From Bacillota bacterium (GTDB lineage: Bacteria; Bacillota_A; Clostridia; Lachnospirales; Lachnospiraceae), in NCBI GenBank assembly GCA_023443925.1, contig JAEZSL010000089.1, forward strand, positions 1 through 34,216: a stretch of 34,216 nucleotides of DNA, given 5' to 3'. Of this stretch, positions 15,995-24,326 are shown piece by piece. Below the pieces are notes generated by a model that did not search any database, was not told where the DNA came from, and was given only the letters and a program-made list of their open reading frames with translations. The position numbers and the translations under genes are program-made. Every line of letters begins with the position of its first letter. Positions within the stretch are counted from its first letter, which is position 1.

Positions 15995-18160
15995 ATGCAG
16001 TTAACAGAACTGAGGCTGAATGATTTTGGTAAATTTCATAATAAGATAATAACCTTAAAAGAAGGAATTAATTTGATTTACGGAGACAACGAAGCCGGAA
16101 AATCGACAATTCATTCCTTTATAAAAGGCATGTTGTTTGGCATTGAAAAGTCAAGGGGGAGAGCTTCTAAAGAAGACGCTTATGAAAGATTTAAACCCTG
16201 GGACCACCCGGGAGCTTATTACGGCAGTATGGATATGATAGCAGGCGGTAAAAGTATCCGGATTATCCGAAACTTTGAAAAAAATAATAAAAGCTGTACG
16301 GTAATCGATCTGGAAACTGCCAGGGAATACGGAGGGAATACGGAGGATTTAACCACTCTTTTGGGAGGTCTTACGGAATCCGGCTTCCGGAATACCATCA
16401 GCGTGGAACAGTTAAAGGCCAGAACGGACCAGGAACTGGCAGAGGAAGTCCGTAACTATGTAACCAATCTGTCCCTGACCAAAAGCAATGAAGTAGATGT
16501 GGCAAAAGCGCTGGCATTTCTTGCGGAAAAGAGAAAGGAACTGGATGAGGGCGGCATAAATAGTAAGCTTCAAACTTTGGAACAGGAGATTGAAGAAGGG
16601 CTGAAACAGGAGATACTGGCGGAAGAACTTACCCTTAAGTTAAAAGAAACAAAGGACCAGGAAAAAATGCTGGTTCGAAAAAAAGACCTCTTTGCGGAGC
16701 TTTTATTGCCGGAAGGTTTTTCGGAATTGGAAGATTATTTGGAATATCTGGACCGGTTTCCGGTTATAGAAGAAAAATACCGGAACTATAAGGAGGCAAT
16801 ACTACAAAAGGATTTATACCGGGAAAAACAGATATTTATAACGGAAAGCTTATCGAAATACCAGGAAGACCTTACCGGCCGTTTCCGGTTGAAGATGGAG
16901 GAGCTGGAGTCTCTGAAATATGACATCGGTGCAACAGAAGAAGAAAAGAGGAGATTTAGGGAGGAGCAGGAAGCGTTATATGGACGGGCTAAAAAAAGAC
17001 AAGTTTCGATTTCATTAATTCTATGTGTATCAGGACTGGCCCTGCTGCTTTATTTTATGGGTAAAAACAGCTTGTTTACCGCCCTGGGCGCTGTCATTCT
17101 GCTATGCGGCGGAGGTTTTTACCTGTGGGCGTTAAAAGGACTGAGAACAATTCTTAATACAGTAAGCCAGCAATATGATAAGAAAGAACAGGCTACAACC
17201 CATTTGAAGAAGAAAGCGGATGCGATTCTTGCCATGTTTCAGGCCGAGAATGAAAAAGTGTTAAAGCTTAAGTACGAAGAAGCTCTGAAAGAGGAGATGA
17301 CCTCCGCCCATCTGAAAAGACAAGGGAGAGAGAATAAAGAGCAATCAGATCAGCTTGACCGGAAAATATCCGTATTGGAAAAAGAAATTACGGAATATTT
17401 AGACCGGCTGGCAGGAAAAGTCTATCCGGAGGGAACCGCAGGCAGTCTTCCTAAAGACAGACGAATGGAAGGCAACCGGATGGAAGAAACAAAAGCATTT
17501 ATTCTGAAACAGAAGGAAGCCATTGGCATAAATCTGGAACTGTTCAATAAAGAATCCGAAGACTTGCGGATTCGGAGAGAAAAAATAAACTGGGAGCTGC
17601 GATCAATCGAGGGCTGGGAGGATAAGCTCTTTGAACTTCAGCAATTATATGAAGAGCTGAAAGAACAGAAACGGAAAAATGATCTGGAACTGGAAGCAGT
17701 TAAACTGTCCATTGAAACTATAAACAGTCTGTCCGTTGATATCCATGACAGTTTTGGCAGGAAACTGAACGAATTGGTATCGGAGTTTAGTAATGAATTG
17801 ACAGGGCAAAAGTACAGGGATATAAAAGTAGATGAGAAATTAAATATTAAAGCGGGGTATAAAGACAATTACGTGTTAATAAACAGATTAAGTGCCGGAA
17901 CCATAGAACAGCTGTACCTGGCCCTGCGCCTTGCCATAGCGGAGCTGGTATACGAAGAGGATATTATGCCCATCCTTATAGATGACGGTTTTGCACTTTA
18001 TGATGATAACAGAGCCAGTTCAGCCCTTCGTTATCTTGAGGGGCAGAGAAAAGGACAGGTGATTTTATTTACCTGTCATAACCGGGAAAAAACAATCCTG
18101 GATAAATTAAATATAAACTATCATTATATTGAACTGACAGATAATCCATCACTGCCATAG
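15995..18160 (+). CDS. SbcC/Rad50-like SMC-family ATPase with membrane hairpin (YhaN type)
   Basis: A 721-residue ABC-type ATPase partner of the upstream nuclease. Walker A is GDNEAGKST (about residue 30). Coiled coil runs to about 335 and resumes from 390 to about 585. The ABC signature is RLSAGTIEQLYLALRLA (about 632) and Walker B PILIDDGFALYDD (about 655), with Asp where Rad50 usually has Glu. Two hydrophobic segments (SISLILCVSGLALLLYF, about 338-354, and TALGAVILLCGGGFYLW, about 361-377) sit where Rad50/SbcC carry the CxxC zinc hook; no hook is present. The protein may therefore be held at the membrane. The ATG at 15995 is preferred because AGGAG directly abuts the earlier ATG at 15986. 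Confidence 0.85.
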   Translation: MQLTELRLNDFGKFHNKIITLKEGINLIYGDNEAGKSTIHSFIKGMLFGIEKSRGRASKEDAYERFKPWDHPGAYYGSMDMIAGGKSIRIIRNFEKNNKSCTVIDLETAREYGGNTEDLTTLLGGLTESGFRNTISVEQLKARTDQELAEEVRNYVTNLSLTKSNEVDVAKALAFLAEKRKELDEGGINSKLQTLEQEIEEGLKQEILAEELTLKLKETKDQEKMLVRKKDLFAELLLPEGFSELEDYLEYLDRFPVIEEKYRNYKEAILQKDLYREKQIFITESLSKYQEDLTGRFRLKMEELESLKYDIGATEEEKRRFREEQEALYGRAKKRQVSISLILCVSGLALLLYFMGKNSLFTALGAVILLCGGGFYLWALKGLRTILNTVSQQYDKKEQATTHLKKKADAILAMFQAENEKVLKLKYEEALKEEMTSAHLKRQGRENKEQSDQLDRKISVLEKEITEYLDRLAGKVYPEGTAGSLPKDRRMEGNRMEETKAFILKQKEAIGINLELFNKESEDLRIRREKINWELRSIEGWEDKLFELQQLYEELKEQKRKNDLELEAVKLSIETINSLSVDIHDSFGRKLNELVSEFSNELTGQKYRDIKVDEKLNIKAGYKDNYVLINRLSAGTIEQLYLALRLAIAELVYEEDIMPILIDDGFALYDDNRASSALRYLEGQRKGQVILFTCHNREKTILDKLNINYHYIELTDNPSLP

Positions 18161-18331
18161 AAATAAAAAATGTATCAGGTAATGCAATGTAGTTTCCTGA
18201 TGCGGGAATTAGAAAACAGTGTATGTTAAATATAAATCACATCTTGTTCAGACAATGGCATAAAGAGATAAATGCCTTATGTTTTAAGCGGTATCCGAAA
18301 CTATAGTCTTGGAGCTGCGATAGGAGTTATT

Positions 18332-20761
18332 ATGGAAAACAACAAAAATACAGGCAATCAAAACAAAAGCAGCAATTCCGGTTACAAAAACAATAATTCA
18401 CAGACAGCGAAGAAGGTACATAAGAAGGCGGCTCCGAAGAGAAAGAAACCGGTACAGAAAAAGCACCATTCAAAATTCAGAAGAAGGCTTAAATGGATAC
18501 TTCTTATCTCCAGTTTTGTATTTTCCGTTTCTATGTTAATTGGTATCCTGATTTTCTATCTGAAATACGGAGACACTTTTTCAAATTACCAAAAGCAGGC
18601 AGAGCAATTAGTCGGTGAGTCGGATCTGGACACGTTCCGTCAGACGGAAACCAGTCTGGTATATGATTCGAATAAGAAACTGATTTCCGTATTGAAGGGA
18701 GCCAAGGATGTTTATTATTTAGAATATAAGGACATTCCGGAAGCTGCCGTGGAGGCTATGATAGCCATAGAAGATAAAAAGTTTATGGAACACGGAGGAA
18801 TTGATTTAAAGGCTAATATGCGTGCGGTTATCGCCTTAATTAAGCATAAGGGCGGTGTTACCCAGGGTGCAAGTACCATTACCCAGCAGCTGGCCAGAAC
18901 TATTTTTCTTACCAATGAGGTAAGTATTGAGCGAAAGCTAAAAGAAATCTTTATTTCGGTGGAGCTGGAACAAAAGTATAAAAAGTCTCAGATCATGGAG
19001 TTTTATTTAAATAATATCTATTTTGCCAATGGTTATTACGGAATCCAGGCAGCCAGCCGGGGATATTTTAATAAAACCATAGATAAGCTAAGTCTGTCCC
19101 AGATTACTTTTCTATGTGCCATACCCAATAATCCCACCATATATGATCCTGAGGACCATCCGGAGAATACGGTAAAACGCCGGGACAGAATTTTATACCA
19201 GATGTATAAGGATGGCTGGATCGACAAAACGGAGTATGATGAGGCCTGTAATGAAGAAATCAAACTGGTGCAGAAAAAGGTAAGTAAAAATAATTACGTG
19301 GAAACCTATGTATTCTATAGTGCCACCAGAGCCTTAATGGCACAGGAGGGATTTGAATTCCGGAATAAATTTAAAAGCGAAGAAGACCGCAAGAGTTATG
19401 AAGAGAAATATACGGAGCTTTATAACCATTATCAGAAATCTCTATATACGGAAGGCTACCGCATTTATACCTCAATTGATTTAAAGAAACAAAAGGAATT
19501 GCAGAAAGCAGTGAATGAAAACTTAAAGCAATTTGAGGATAAGACCAAAGAAGGTATCTATACCCTCCAGGGAGCCGCCGTATCCATTGAGAACAGTACG
19601 GGAAGGGTTGTTGCCATTGTTGGCGGCAGATATCAGGAATCAACGGGTTACACTTTAAACCGGGGTTACCAAAGCTACCGGCAGCCGGGAAGCTCCATCA
19701 AGCCTTTGATCGTTTATACTCCGGTTTTTGAAAAGGGCGGTTATCCGGATGACATTGTAACGGATGAAAAGTTCAAAGGCGGTCCCTCTAATTCCGACGG
19801 AAAATATCTGGGCAAAATACAAATCCGGACGGCAGTTGAAAAATCAAAAAATACAGTAGCCTGGAGGCTGTTTGAAGAATTAACACCCAAGGTAGGTTTA
19901 TCCTATCTGATGAATATGAATTTTAATAAGATTGATAAGAATGATTACTATCCGGCAGCCTCTCTGGGCGGTTTTACCATTGGTGCCAGCCCACTTGAAA
20001 TGACAGCTGGTTATGCTGCCCTTGAAAATGACGGTGTTTACAGAGAACCGACCTGTATTGTTCAGATTAAGGATTCCCAGGGCAATACCCTTATAGGAGA
20101 GAACAAATCCAAGAAAAGAATCTATGACGTCAATGCGGCAAGAATGATGACGGATGTATTAACCGGAGTTATTATAAGAGGTACCGGAGCTGGGTTAAAA
20201 CTTGACAATATGCCAAGTGCCGGCAAAACCGGAACCACCAATGAGAAAAAAGACGGCTGGTTTGTAGGCTATACCCCGTATTATACCACGGGAGTATGGG
20301 TAGGCTACGATATTCCCAAAGCCATGAGTGGTTTATCCGGCGCCACCTATCCGGGATCTATCTGGAAGCAATATATGAATGCCATTCATAAAGAGCTGGA
20401 ATACAAGGAATTTCCTTCTTACCAGGACAGCCGGCCTCCTAAACAAACGGAGGAAGAGACGGTAGAAACAGAGGAAACCGTGGAAACTACGGATACTTTG
20501 GAACAAACCACGGACGAGAATACGATGGAAGATCCAAATACGGATAATGGAAATTCTCAGGAAGAGACCATAGATTTCCCGGGGGATACCGATGATTTTC
20601 CCGATAATGGTAATACAGGCGGTCAGGATGGCGGAACCACTGATAACGGCGAAGTTCCCGGTACCGATGATTCTTCCGGAAGCTCCCGGGATGACGGCTC
20701 CTGGAGCGAAGGAAACAGCTGGGAGGAGCAGAATAATAATCTGGAAGGGCAGGTTCCTTAA
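18332..20761 (+). CDS. Class A penicillin-binding protein (PBP1A type)
   Basis: An 809-residue bifunctional peptidoglycan synthase. A basic cytoplasmic tail (residues 1-50) precedes one membrane segment (WILLISSFVFSVSMLIGILI, about 53-72). The GT51 glycosyltransferase domain follows, with IEDKKFMEHGGID (about 145), GASTITQQLAR (about 178) and EFYLNNIYFANG (about 219). The transpeptidase domain has SSIK (Ser about 454), SKN (about 506) and KTG (about 631). The last 120 residues are acidic and low in complexity, rich in Glu, Thr, Asp and Gly. An ATG at 18272 is in frame, but the ATG at 18332, nine bases after AGGAG, gives the normal start. It stands alone before a terminator. Confidence 0.93.
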   Translation: MENNKNTGNQNKSSNSGYKNNNSQTAKKVHKKAAPKRKKPVQKKHHSKFRRRLKWILLISSFVFSVSMLIGILIFYLKYGDTFSNYQKQAEQLVGESDLDTFRQTETSLVYDSNKKLISVLKGAKDVYYLEYKDIPEAAVEAMIAIEDKKFMEHGGIDLKANMRAVIALIKHKGGVTQGASTITQQLARTIFLTNEVSIERKLKEIFISVELEQKYKKSQIMEFYLNNIYFANGYYGIQAASRGYFNKTIDKLSLSQITFLCAIPNNPTIYDPEDHPENTVKRRDRILYQMYKDGWIDKTEYDEACNEEIKLVQKKVSKNNYVETYVFYSATRALMAQEGFEFRNKFKSEEDRKSYEEKYTELYNHYQKSLYTEGYRIYTSIDLKKQKELQKAVNENLKQFEDKTKEGIYTLQGAAVSIENSTGRVVAIVGGRYQESTGYTLNRGYQSYRQPGSSIKPLIVYTPVFEKGGYPDDIVTDEKFKGGPSNSDGKYLGKIQIRTAVEKSKNTVAWRLFEELTPKVGLSYLMNMNFNKIDKNDYYPAASLGGFTIGASPLEMTAGYAALENDGVYREPTCIVQIKDSQGNTLIGENKSKKRIYDVNAARMMTDVLTGVIIRGTGAGLKLDNMPSAGKTGTTNEKKDGWFVGYTPYYTTGVWVGYDIPKAMSGLSGATYPGSIWKQYMNAIHKELEYKEFPSYQDSRPPKQTEEETVETEETVETTDTLEQTTDENTMEDPNTDNGNSQEETIDFPGDTDDFPDNGNTGGQDGGTTDNGEVPGTDDSSGSSRDDGSWSEGNSWEEQNNNLEGQVP

Positions 20762-20859
20762 GGTATTCTCTGACAATCAAAGCGGATTATCCTTGGATCA
20801 ATTCTGCCGATATAAAATTTCATTCCACTGAAATGTTTCATCAATTAAAATAAAATGAT

Positions 20860-20904
20860 AAAAGACCTTCCCATAAAATCCCGGGAAGGTCTTTTAACTT
20901 TTTT
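20860..20904 (+). terminator. Terminator after the penicillin-binding protein gene
   Basis: AAAAGACCTTCCC (20860-20872) pairs with GGGAAGGTCTTTT (20883-20895), followed by AACTTTTTT. A strong hairpin with T-rich tail, about 100 bases after the stop codon. Confidence 0.9.
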
Positions 20905-20959
20905 CAGTTTTATTTTTTGCTTAAAAATTATTTCATTATTTTTCAACTTTTTTCGTTTC

Positions 20960-20999
20960 TGAAACATCTATATAATAGAAGTATCAAACTGACGTCAGT
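20960..20999 (+). promoter_or_regulatory. Promoter region of the sigV-like operon with a perfect palindrome
   Basis: TATAAT (20971-20976) lacks a good -35 at the right distance. TGAAAC (20960-20965) resembles the -35 of ECF factors of the SigV/W/X group, but the nearest CGTC (20993-20996) is 27 bases away instead of 16-17. The CGTC is the centre of ACTGACGTCAGT (20988-20999), a perfect 12-bp palindrome placed where transcription from the TATAAT would begin. The 20762-21167 gap also holds the terminator, an AATAGATT/AATCTATT inverted repeat (21014-21045) and a mosaic-repeat copy. Confidence 0.4.
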
Positions 21000-21050
21000 A
21001 AAAAAAACAGGAGAATAGATTGAAAATGCGTTGCAATTTAATCTATTTGT

Positions 21051-21095
21051 GCAGTACCACAAGCAGGCCTGCGGTATGCATGGGTGTTAGGCTGA
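21051..21095 (+). repeat. Mosaic palindromic repeat, copy D (short)
   Basis: GCAGTACCACAAGC, AG, GCCTGCGGTATGC, then ATGGGTGTTAG and GCTGAA. It matches the module at 32894-32940 (GCATTACCGCAAGC, AG, GCTTGCGGTATGC, ATGGGAGCTAGTGTGAA) with several substitutions, two of which break stem pairs. It lies in the leader of the sigma-factor gene. Confidence 0.65.
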
Positions 21096-21167
21096 AAAGA
21101 AAAAATGTTTAACTACAGATTAACGAATATTCAATCAAAGAAAAGAATATTCAGGAAAGAGGATATT

Positions 21168-21659
21168 ATGGCAGGGAAGAACTATGATATTTTGGTAAAA
21201 CATATCCTGGAGAATCAGGGTAAGTTTTATAAAATCGCATACTGCTATACAGGCAGCCGGGATAGTGCCTTGGATGTGGTTCAAAATGCCATATGCAAAG
21301 CGCTGGAAAATTATATGTCAATGCGCAACCCCCAAGCGGTGAAAACATGGTTTTATCGAATTTTACTAAATGAGGCTTTCGGCTTTCAAAGAAAAAGTGC
21401 GAGGGAAATTGCATATGACCCGGCGGATTTAAAGGAGGAGGTATATACGGAACCCGCCTTTGAAGCTGGCTTGGAGCTATTTAATGAAGTATGTTGTTTA
21501 CCGGAAGAAATGAAAAGTGTGGTAATACTTCATTATTATGAACAGTTGACCTTTAAAGAGATTTCTCAGGTTACGGGTGTGAATATAAGCACGGTAAAAT
21601 CCAGACTTTATTCCGCTCTTGAGAAACTAAAAAAAATAATCGGGGAGGTTGTGGTATGA
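21168..21659 (+). CDS. sigV: ECF RNA polymerase sigma factor, SigV-like
   Basis: A 163-residue sigma-70 factor with only regions 2 and 4. Region 2 covers residues about 15-75 (FYKIAYCYTGSRDSALDVVQNA, then AVKTWFYRILLNEAF). Region 4 covers about 105-160 (LPEEMKSVVILHYYEQLTFKEI, then VNISTVKSRLYSALEKLKK). It directs transcription of an envelope-stress regulon when released from its anti-sigma factor. The ATG at 21168 follows AAAGAGG; an open stretch upstream to 21105 lacks a binding site. Its stop overlaps the start of the next gene (ATGA), so both are coupled. The symbol rests mainly on the RsiV-type partner. No oatA-like target gene is in the window. Confidence 0.85.
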   Translation: MAGKNYDILVKHILENQGKFYKIAYCYTGSRDSALDVVQNAICKALENYMSMRNPQAVKTWFYRILLNEAFGFQRKSAREIAYDPADLKEEVYTEPAFEAGLELFNEVCCLPEEMKSVVILHYYEQLTFKEISQVTGVNISTVKSRLYSALEKLKKIIGEVVV

Positions 21660-22522
21660 AGTCCATAAATAAAAGTAAATTAATCTATGATAACATTGAG
21701 ATACCTAAGGAGCTGCAATGTACTGTGGAGCAGCTTGTGAAAAGCGCAGAGAACAAAGAGACAGCAAAAGGCTGGCAAAAAATTATTAAGTTCCGTTATG
21801 CGGCAACAGCAGCAGCGGTATTACTAACATTTCTGACAATCGGTTTAAATACGAATCAGGCGTTTGCACAGGAGATGGCAGAACTTCCCGTGGTAGGGGG
21901 CCTGATAAAAGTTCTGACCGTACGGTCTTACCATGAAGTAAAAGACAACATGGAATTTGATGTAAACGTACCTGAAATCCAGACTGGGAAAGACACAGAG
22001 ACCGCCGTTGTGGACATCAATGCAAAAATCAGTGAAATAGTTGATAACTATACCTTGGATGCAGAGAAAAGAATCGCCGATTATAAAGCAGCATTTCTAG
22101 AAACCGGGGGTACACAAAAAGAATGGGAAGAGAGAAACTTTAAGGTTAAAGTAGATTATGAAGTAAAAGCACAAACCGAAGATTATTTATCCCTGGTATT
22201 AACCGGAGATGAAGATTGGAGTGGTGCTTATGGTATTCAATATTATTATAATCTGGCCTTAAAGACCGGAGAAAATCTAACATTAAAAGGTCTATTGGGA
22301 GAAGATTATAAAAAACTTGCCGATACCCAGATTAAAGAAGAAATGGGTAAACGGGTCTCCGAAAATCAGGATTATATGTATTTTAGCGAAGCAGAAGGCG
22401 GGTTTGCCGGTATATCGGATGAGACGAACTTCTATATTAATTCATCGGGTAATCCGGTAATTGTATTTGATAAATATGAAGTCGCCCCCGGGTTTATGGG
22501 AAGACAGGAGTTTGATATATAA
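21656..22522 (+). CDS. rsiV: RsiV-like anti-sigma factor (DUF3298 domain)
   Basis: A 288-residue single-pass membrane protein. The first 46 residues are cytosolic and would bind the sigma factor. The membrane segment is at about 47-64 (RYAATAAAVLLTFLTIGL). AFA (69-71) just outside resembles the signal-peptidase cut used to start RsiV breakdown in Bacillus. The extracytoplasmic part ends with the DUF3298/RsiV C-terminus (GNPVIVFDKYEVAPGFMG, then QEFDI). In Bacillus and Enterococcus relatives RsiV binds lysozyme and releases SigV; the same trigger is inferred here. It overlaps the sigma gene by four bases. Confidence 0.87.
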   Translation: MKSINKSKLIYDNIEIPKELQCTVEQLVKSAENKETAKGWQKIIKFRYAATAAAVLLTFLTIGLNTNQAFAQEMAELPVVGGLIKVLTVRSYHEVKDNMEFDVNVPEIQTGKDTETAVVDINAKISEIVDNYTLDAEKRIADYKAAFLETGGTQKEWEERNFKVKVDYEVKAQTEDYLSLVLTGDEDWSGAYGIQYYYNLALKTGENLTLKGLLGEDYKKLADTQIKEEMGKRVSENQDYMYFSEAEGGFAGISDETNFYINSSGNPVIVFDKYEVAPGFMGRQEFDI

Positions 22523-22664
22523 AAATAGTGTTAATTATCTTATTTAAATTGATTGATGCTTCAATTGGTATTAGCACATTCAGGTTCACAATAGATAGTA
22601 ATAAAAGGGGAAGATTAATTTAGTTTGGCTTCTGGTTCGCCAAAGGAGCTAAGCTGCATATAAT

Positions 22665-22710
22665 TTATATGAAAAATAAAACGGCAATCACACTCAATAG
22701 GTGATTGCCG
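22665..22710 (-). terminator. Terminator of prs
   Basis: CGGCAATCAC (22682-22691) pairs with GTGATTGCCG (22701-22710). On the minus strand the stem is followed by TTTTATTTTTC, a good T-rich tail, about 70 bases after the prs stop. In the plus direction the tail (TTTCGC) is weaker. Confidence 0.85.
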
Positions 22711-22722
22711 TTTCGCTGTAGT

Positions 22723-22809
22723 ATATTTAATTTAAGCTTGATTCATATATTTAATTTAAGCTTGATTCATATATTTATTTTAAGCTTGATTCTTATATTT
22801 ATTTAAAAT
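22723..22809 (-). repeat. 24-bp tandem repeat covering the stop-codon end of prs
   Basis: Units at 22723-22746, 22747-22770 and 22771-22794, plus a partial unit to 22809. Each is 24 bases, exactly eight codons in the prs frame. On the minus strand each of the three full units carries AAT-CAA-GCT-TAA (Asn-Gln-Ala-stop). The first (22771-22794) contains the true prs end; the next two are untranslated copies. The repeat lies between the gene and its terminator. Confidence 0.85.
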
Positions 22810-23955
22810 ATTCTGAATTCTCTCGGTCGGGCTTAATAATTTATTTATGGAAGCGTCATGATTTAAGGTATCAATGAATAAGGCAATGTACTTGCTCATG
22901 TCTACATTAATGTAATAGGGTTTGGATAATAATTCTTCTGTCTGATAAACGAGATTGGTAGTTAAAACCCTGTAGATTAAGCCTTGTTCATAAGCTTCGT
23001 CAAATTTGGATAAACCGTTGGTGAAAAGGCCAAAGGTTGAAGCAACAAAGATTCTGCCGGCTTTTCTTCTCTTTAACTCTGTGGCAACATCGATCATGCT
23101 TTCGCCGGAGGATATCATATCATCTATAATCAACATATCTTTGCCTTCTACATCGGAACCTAAGAACTCATGTGCCACAATAGGGTTACGTCCGTTAATA
23201 ATCGTAGTATAATCACGGCGTTTATAAAACATACCCAGATCAACTCCAAGCACGTTGGCAAAATAAACGGCACGGTTCATACCGCCTTCATCGGGGCTTA
23301 TAACCATCAAGTGTTCCGCATCCAGATTAAGGTCCGGCACTTTCTTTAATAAAGCCTTAATAAACTGGTAGGTAGGCTGAACGGTTTCAAAACTCTTTAA
23401 CGGGATGGCATTTTGTACACGGGGGTCATGAGCATCAAAAGTAATAATACTTTCTACACCCATATTCGTTAATTCCTGTAAAGCAAGGGCGCAGTCGAGA
23501 GATTCTCTGGAGCTGCGTCTATGCTGACGGCTCTCATATAAGAAAGGCATAATAACTGTAATTCTGCGGGCTTTGCCGCCTACTGCCGCAATAATCCTTT
23601 TTAAATCCTGATAGTGGTCATCCGGAGACATATGGTTGGTTTGTCCGCAAACCGTATAAGTCAGACTGTAATTACAAACATCCAAAAGCAGATAAAGATC
23701 GGAGCCTCGTACGGATTCACGAATTAATCCCTTGGCTTCCCCGGTACCAAATCTAGGGCAGGATGCATCAATGAGATAGGAATCGCGCTGGTAACCTGCA
23801 AATGCAATTGTAGAAGTATGTTCATTTTCCCGGGCTTTACGCCAGCCTACAATGTAGTCATTCACTTTCTGTCCCAGAGATTTGCTGCTTTCTAATGATA
23901 TTATACCTAATGTACCGACTGGGATCGTTTCAAATATTTTTTCTTGCTGCGGCAT
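22780..23955 (-). CDS. prs: Ribose-phosphate pyrophosphokinase, long clostridial form
   Basis: A 391-residue PRPP synthetase that transfers the pyrophosphate of ATP to ribose 5-phosphate, feeding nucleotide, histidine and NAD synthesis. The PRPP loop is DMLIIDDMISSGESM (about residues 274-288), the flexible catalytic segment YESRQHRRSSRESL (about 152-165), and FDAHDPRVQ (about 186) holds metal and ribose contacts. It is about 75 residues longer than Bacillus Prs, as in many Lachnospiraceae. The ATG at 23955 follows TTGGAGG by seven bases; 14 in-frame upstream codons have no binding site. Its 3' end is duplicated by a tandem repeat. Confidence 0.92.
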   Translation of the reverse strand: MPQQEKIFETIPVGTLGIISLESSKSLGQKVNDYIVGWRKARENEHTSTIAFAGYQRDSYLIDASCPRFGTGEAKGLIRESVRGSDLYLLLDVCNYSLTYTVCGQTNHMSPDDHYQDLKRIIAAVGGKARRITVIMPFLYESRQHRRSSRESLDCALALQELTNMGVESIITFDAHDPRVQNAIPLKSFETVQPTYQFIKALLKKVPDLNLDAEHLMVISPDEGGMNRAVYFANVLGVDLGMFYKRRDYTTIINGRNPIVAHEFLGSDVEGKDMLIIDDMISSGESMIDVATELKRRKAGRIFVASTFGLFTNGLSKFDEAYEQGLIYRVLTTNLVYQTEELLSKPYYINVDMSKYIALFIDTLNHDASINKLLSPTERIQNILNKYKNQA

Positions 23956-24043
23956 TCTATTGACCTCCAATGAAATTTGTGAACAACAGCTTGGCAATTA
24001 AGAAGATGCTGTCGTTATATGTATGATAAAATGTCCATTAACG

Positions 24044-24071
24044 TTATACCATTAACCTTTTAGTAAGTCAA
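24044..24071 (-). promoter_or_regulatory. Promoter of prs
   Basis: On the minus strand TTGACT (24066-24071), 16 bases and TATAAC (24044-24049), about 90 bases before the prs ATG. Confidence 0.65.
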
Positions 24072-24102
24072 GGCTTAATAGTAAACAAGTCCCGATTCCT
24101 TT

Positions 24103-24289
24103 GGCGGATAGTTACTGTTCACTCCCCTGCAAAAGCAGCAGATCCGTGAACAATAACACGCTTCGCGATGCACACAGAACGCAAAAACAGCTTTTTGGCG
24201 CTGCGATTCTCCGGTTTTCTGTGACTTTCGCTTCGCTGCACTCACAAAAAACACGTCGCGTTTGTTACCTGTGAACAGTAACGGCGGAT
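24103..24289. mobile_element. MITE-like element with 12-bp terminal inverted repeats
   Basis: GTTACTGTTCAC (24111-24122) and GTGAACAGTAAC (24271-24282) are perfect terminal inverted repeats. An internal, one-mismatch copy GTGAACAATAAC lies at 24146-24157. GGCGGAT flanks the element on both sides in direct orientation (24103-24109 and 24283-24289), as a target-site duplication would. The interior is unusually GC-rich with several short inverted repeats (CACAGAA/TTCTGTG, CGCTTCGC twice) and has no coding potential. It occupies most of the gap between prs and the dnaC-like gene and could help end the latter's transcript. Confidence 0.6.
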
Positions 24290-24326
24290 CTATAATAAAT
24301 GATAAAAAATTTCAATAACATAAGTT

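Noticed and set aside
20333..20831. Several open frames overlapping the acidic tail of the penicillin-binding protein
   Set aside because: They are alternate readings of a low-complexity Glu/Thr/Gly-rich coding stretch that is in frame with the main protein.
20960..20996. Canonical ECF autoregulatory promoter (TGAAAC with CGTC)
   Set aside because: The two elements are 27 bases apart, too far for a normal 16-17-base spacer.
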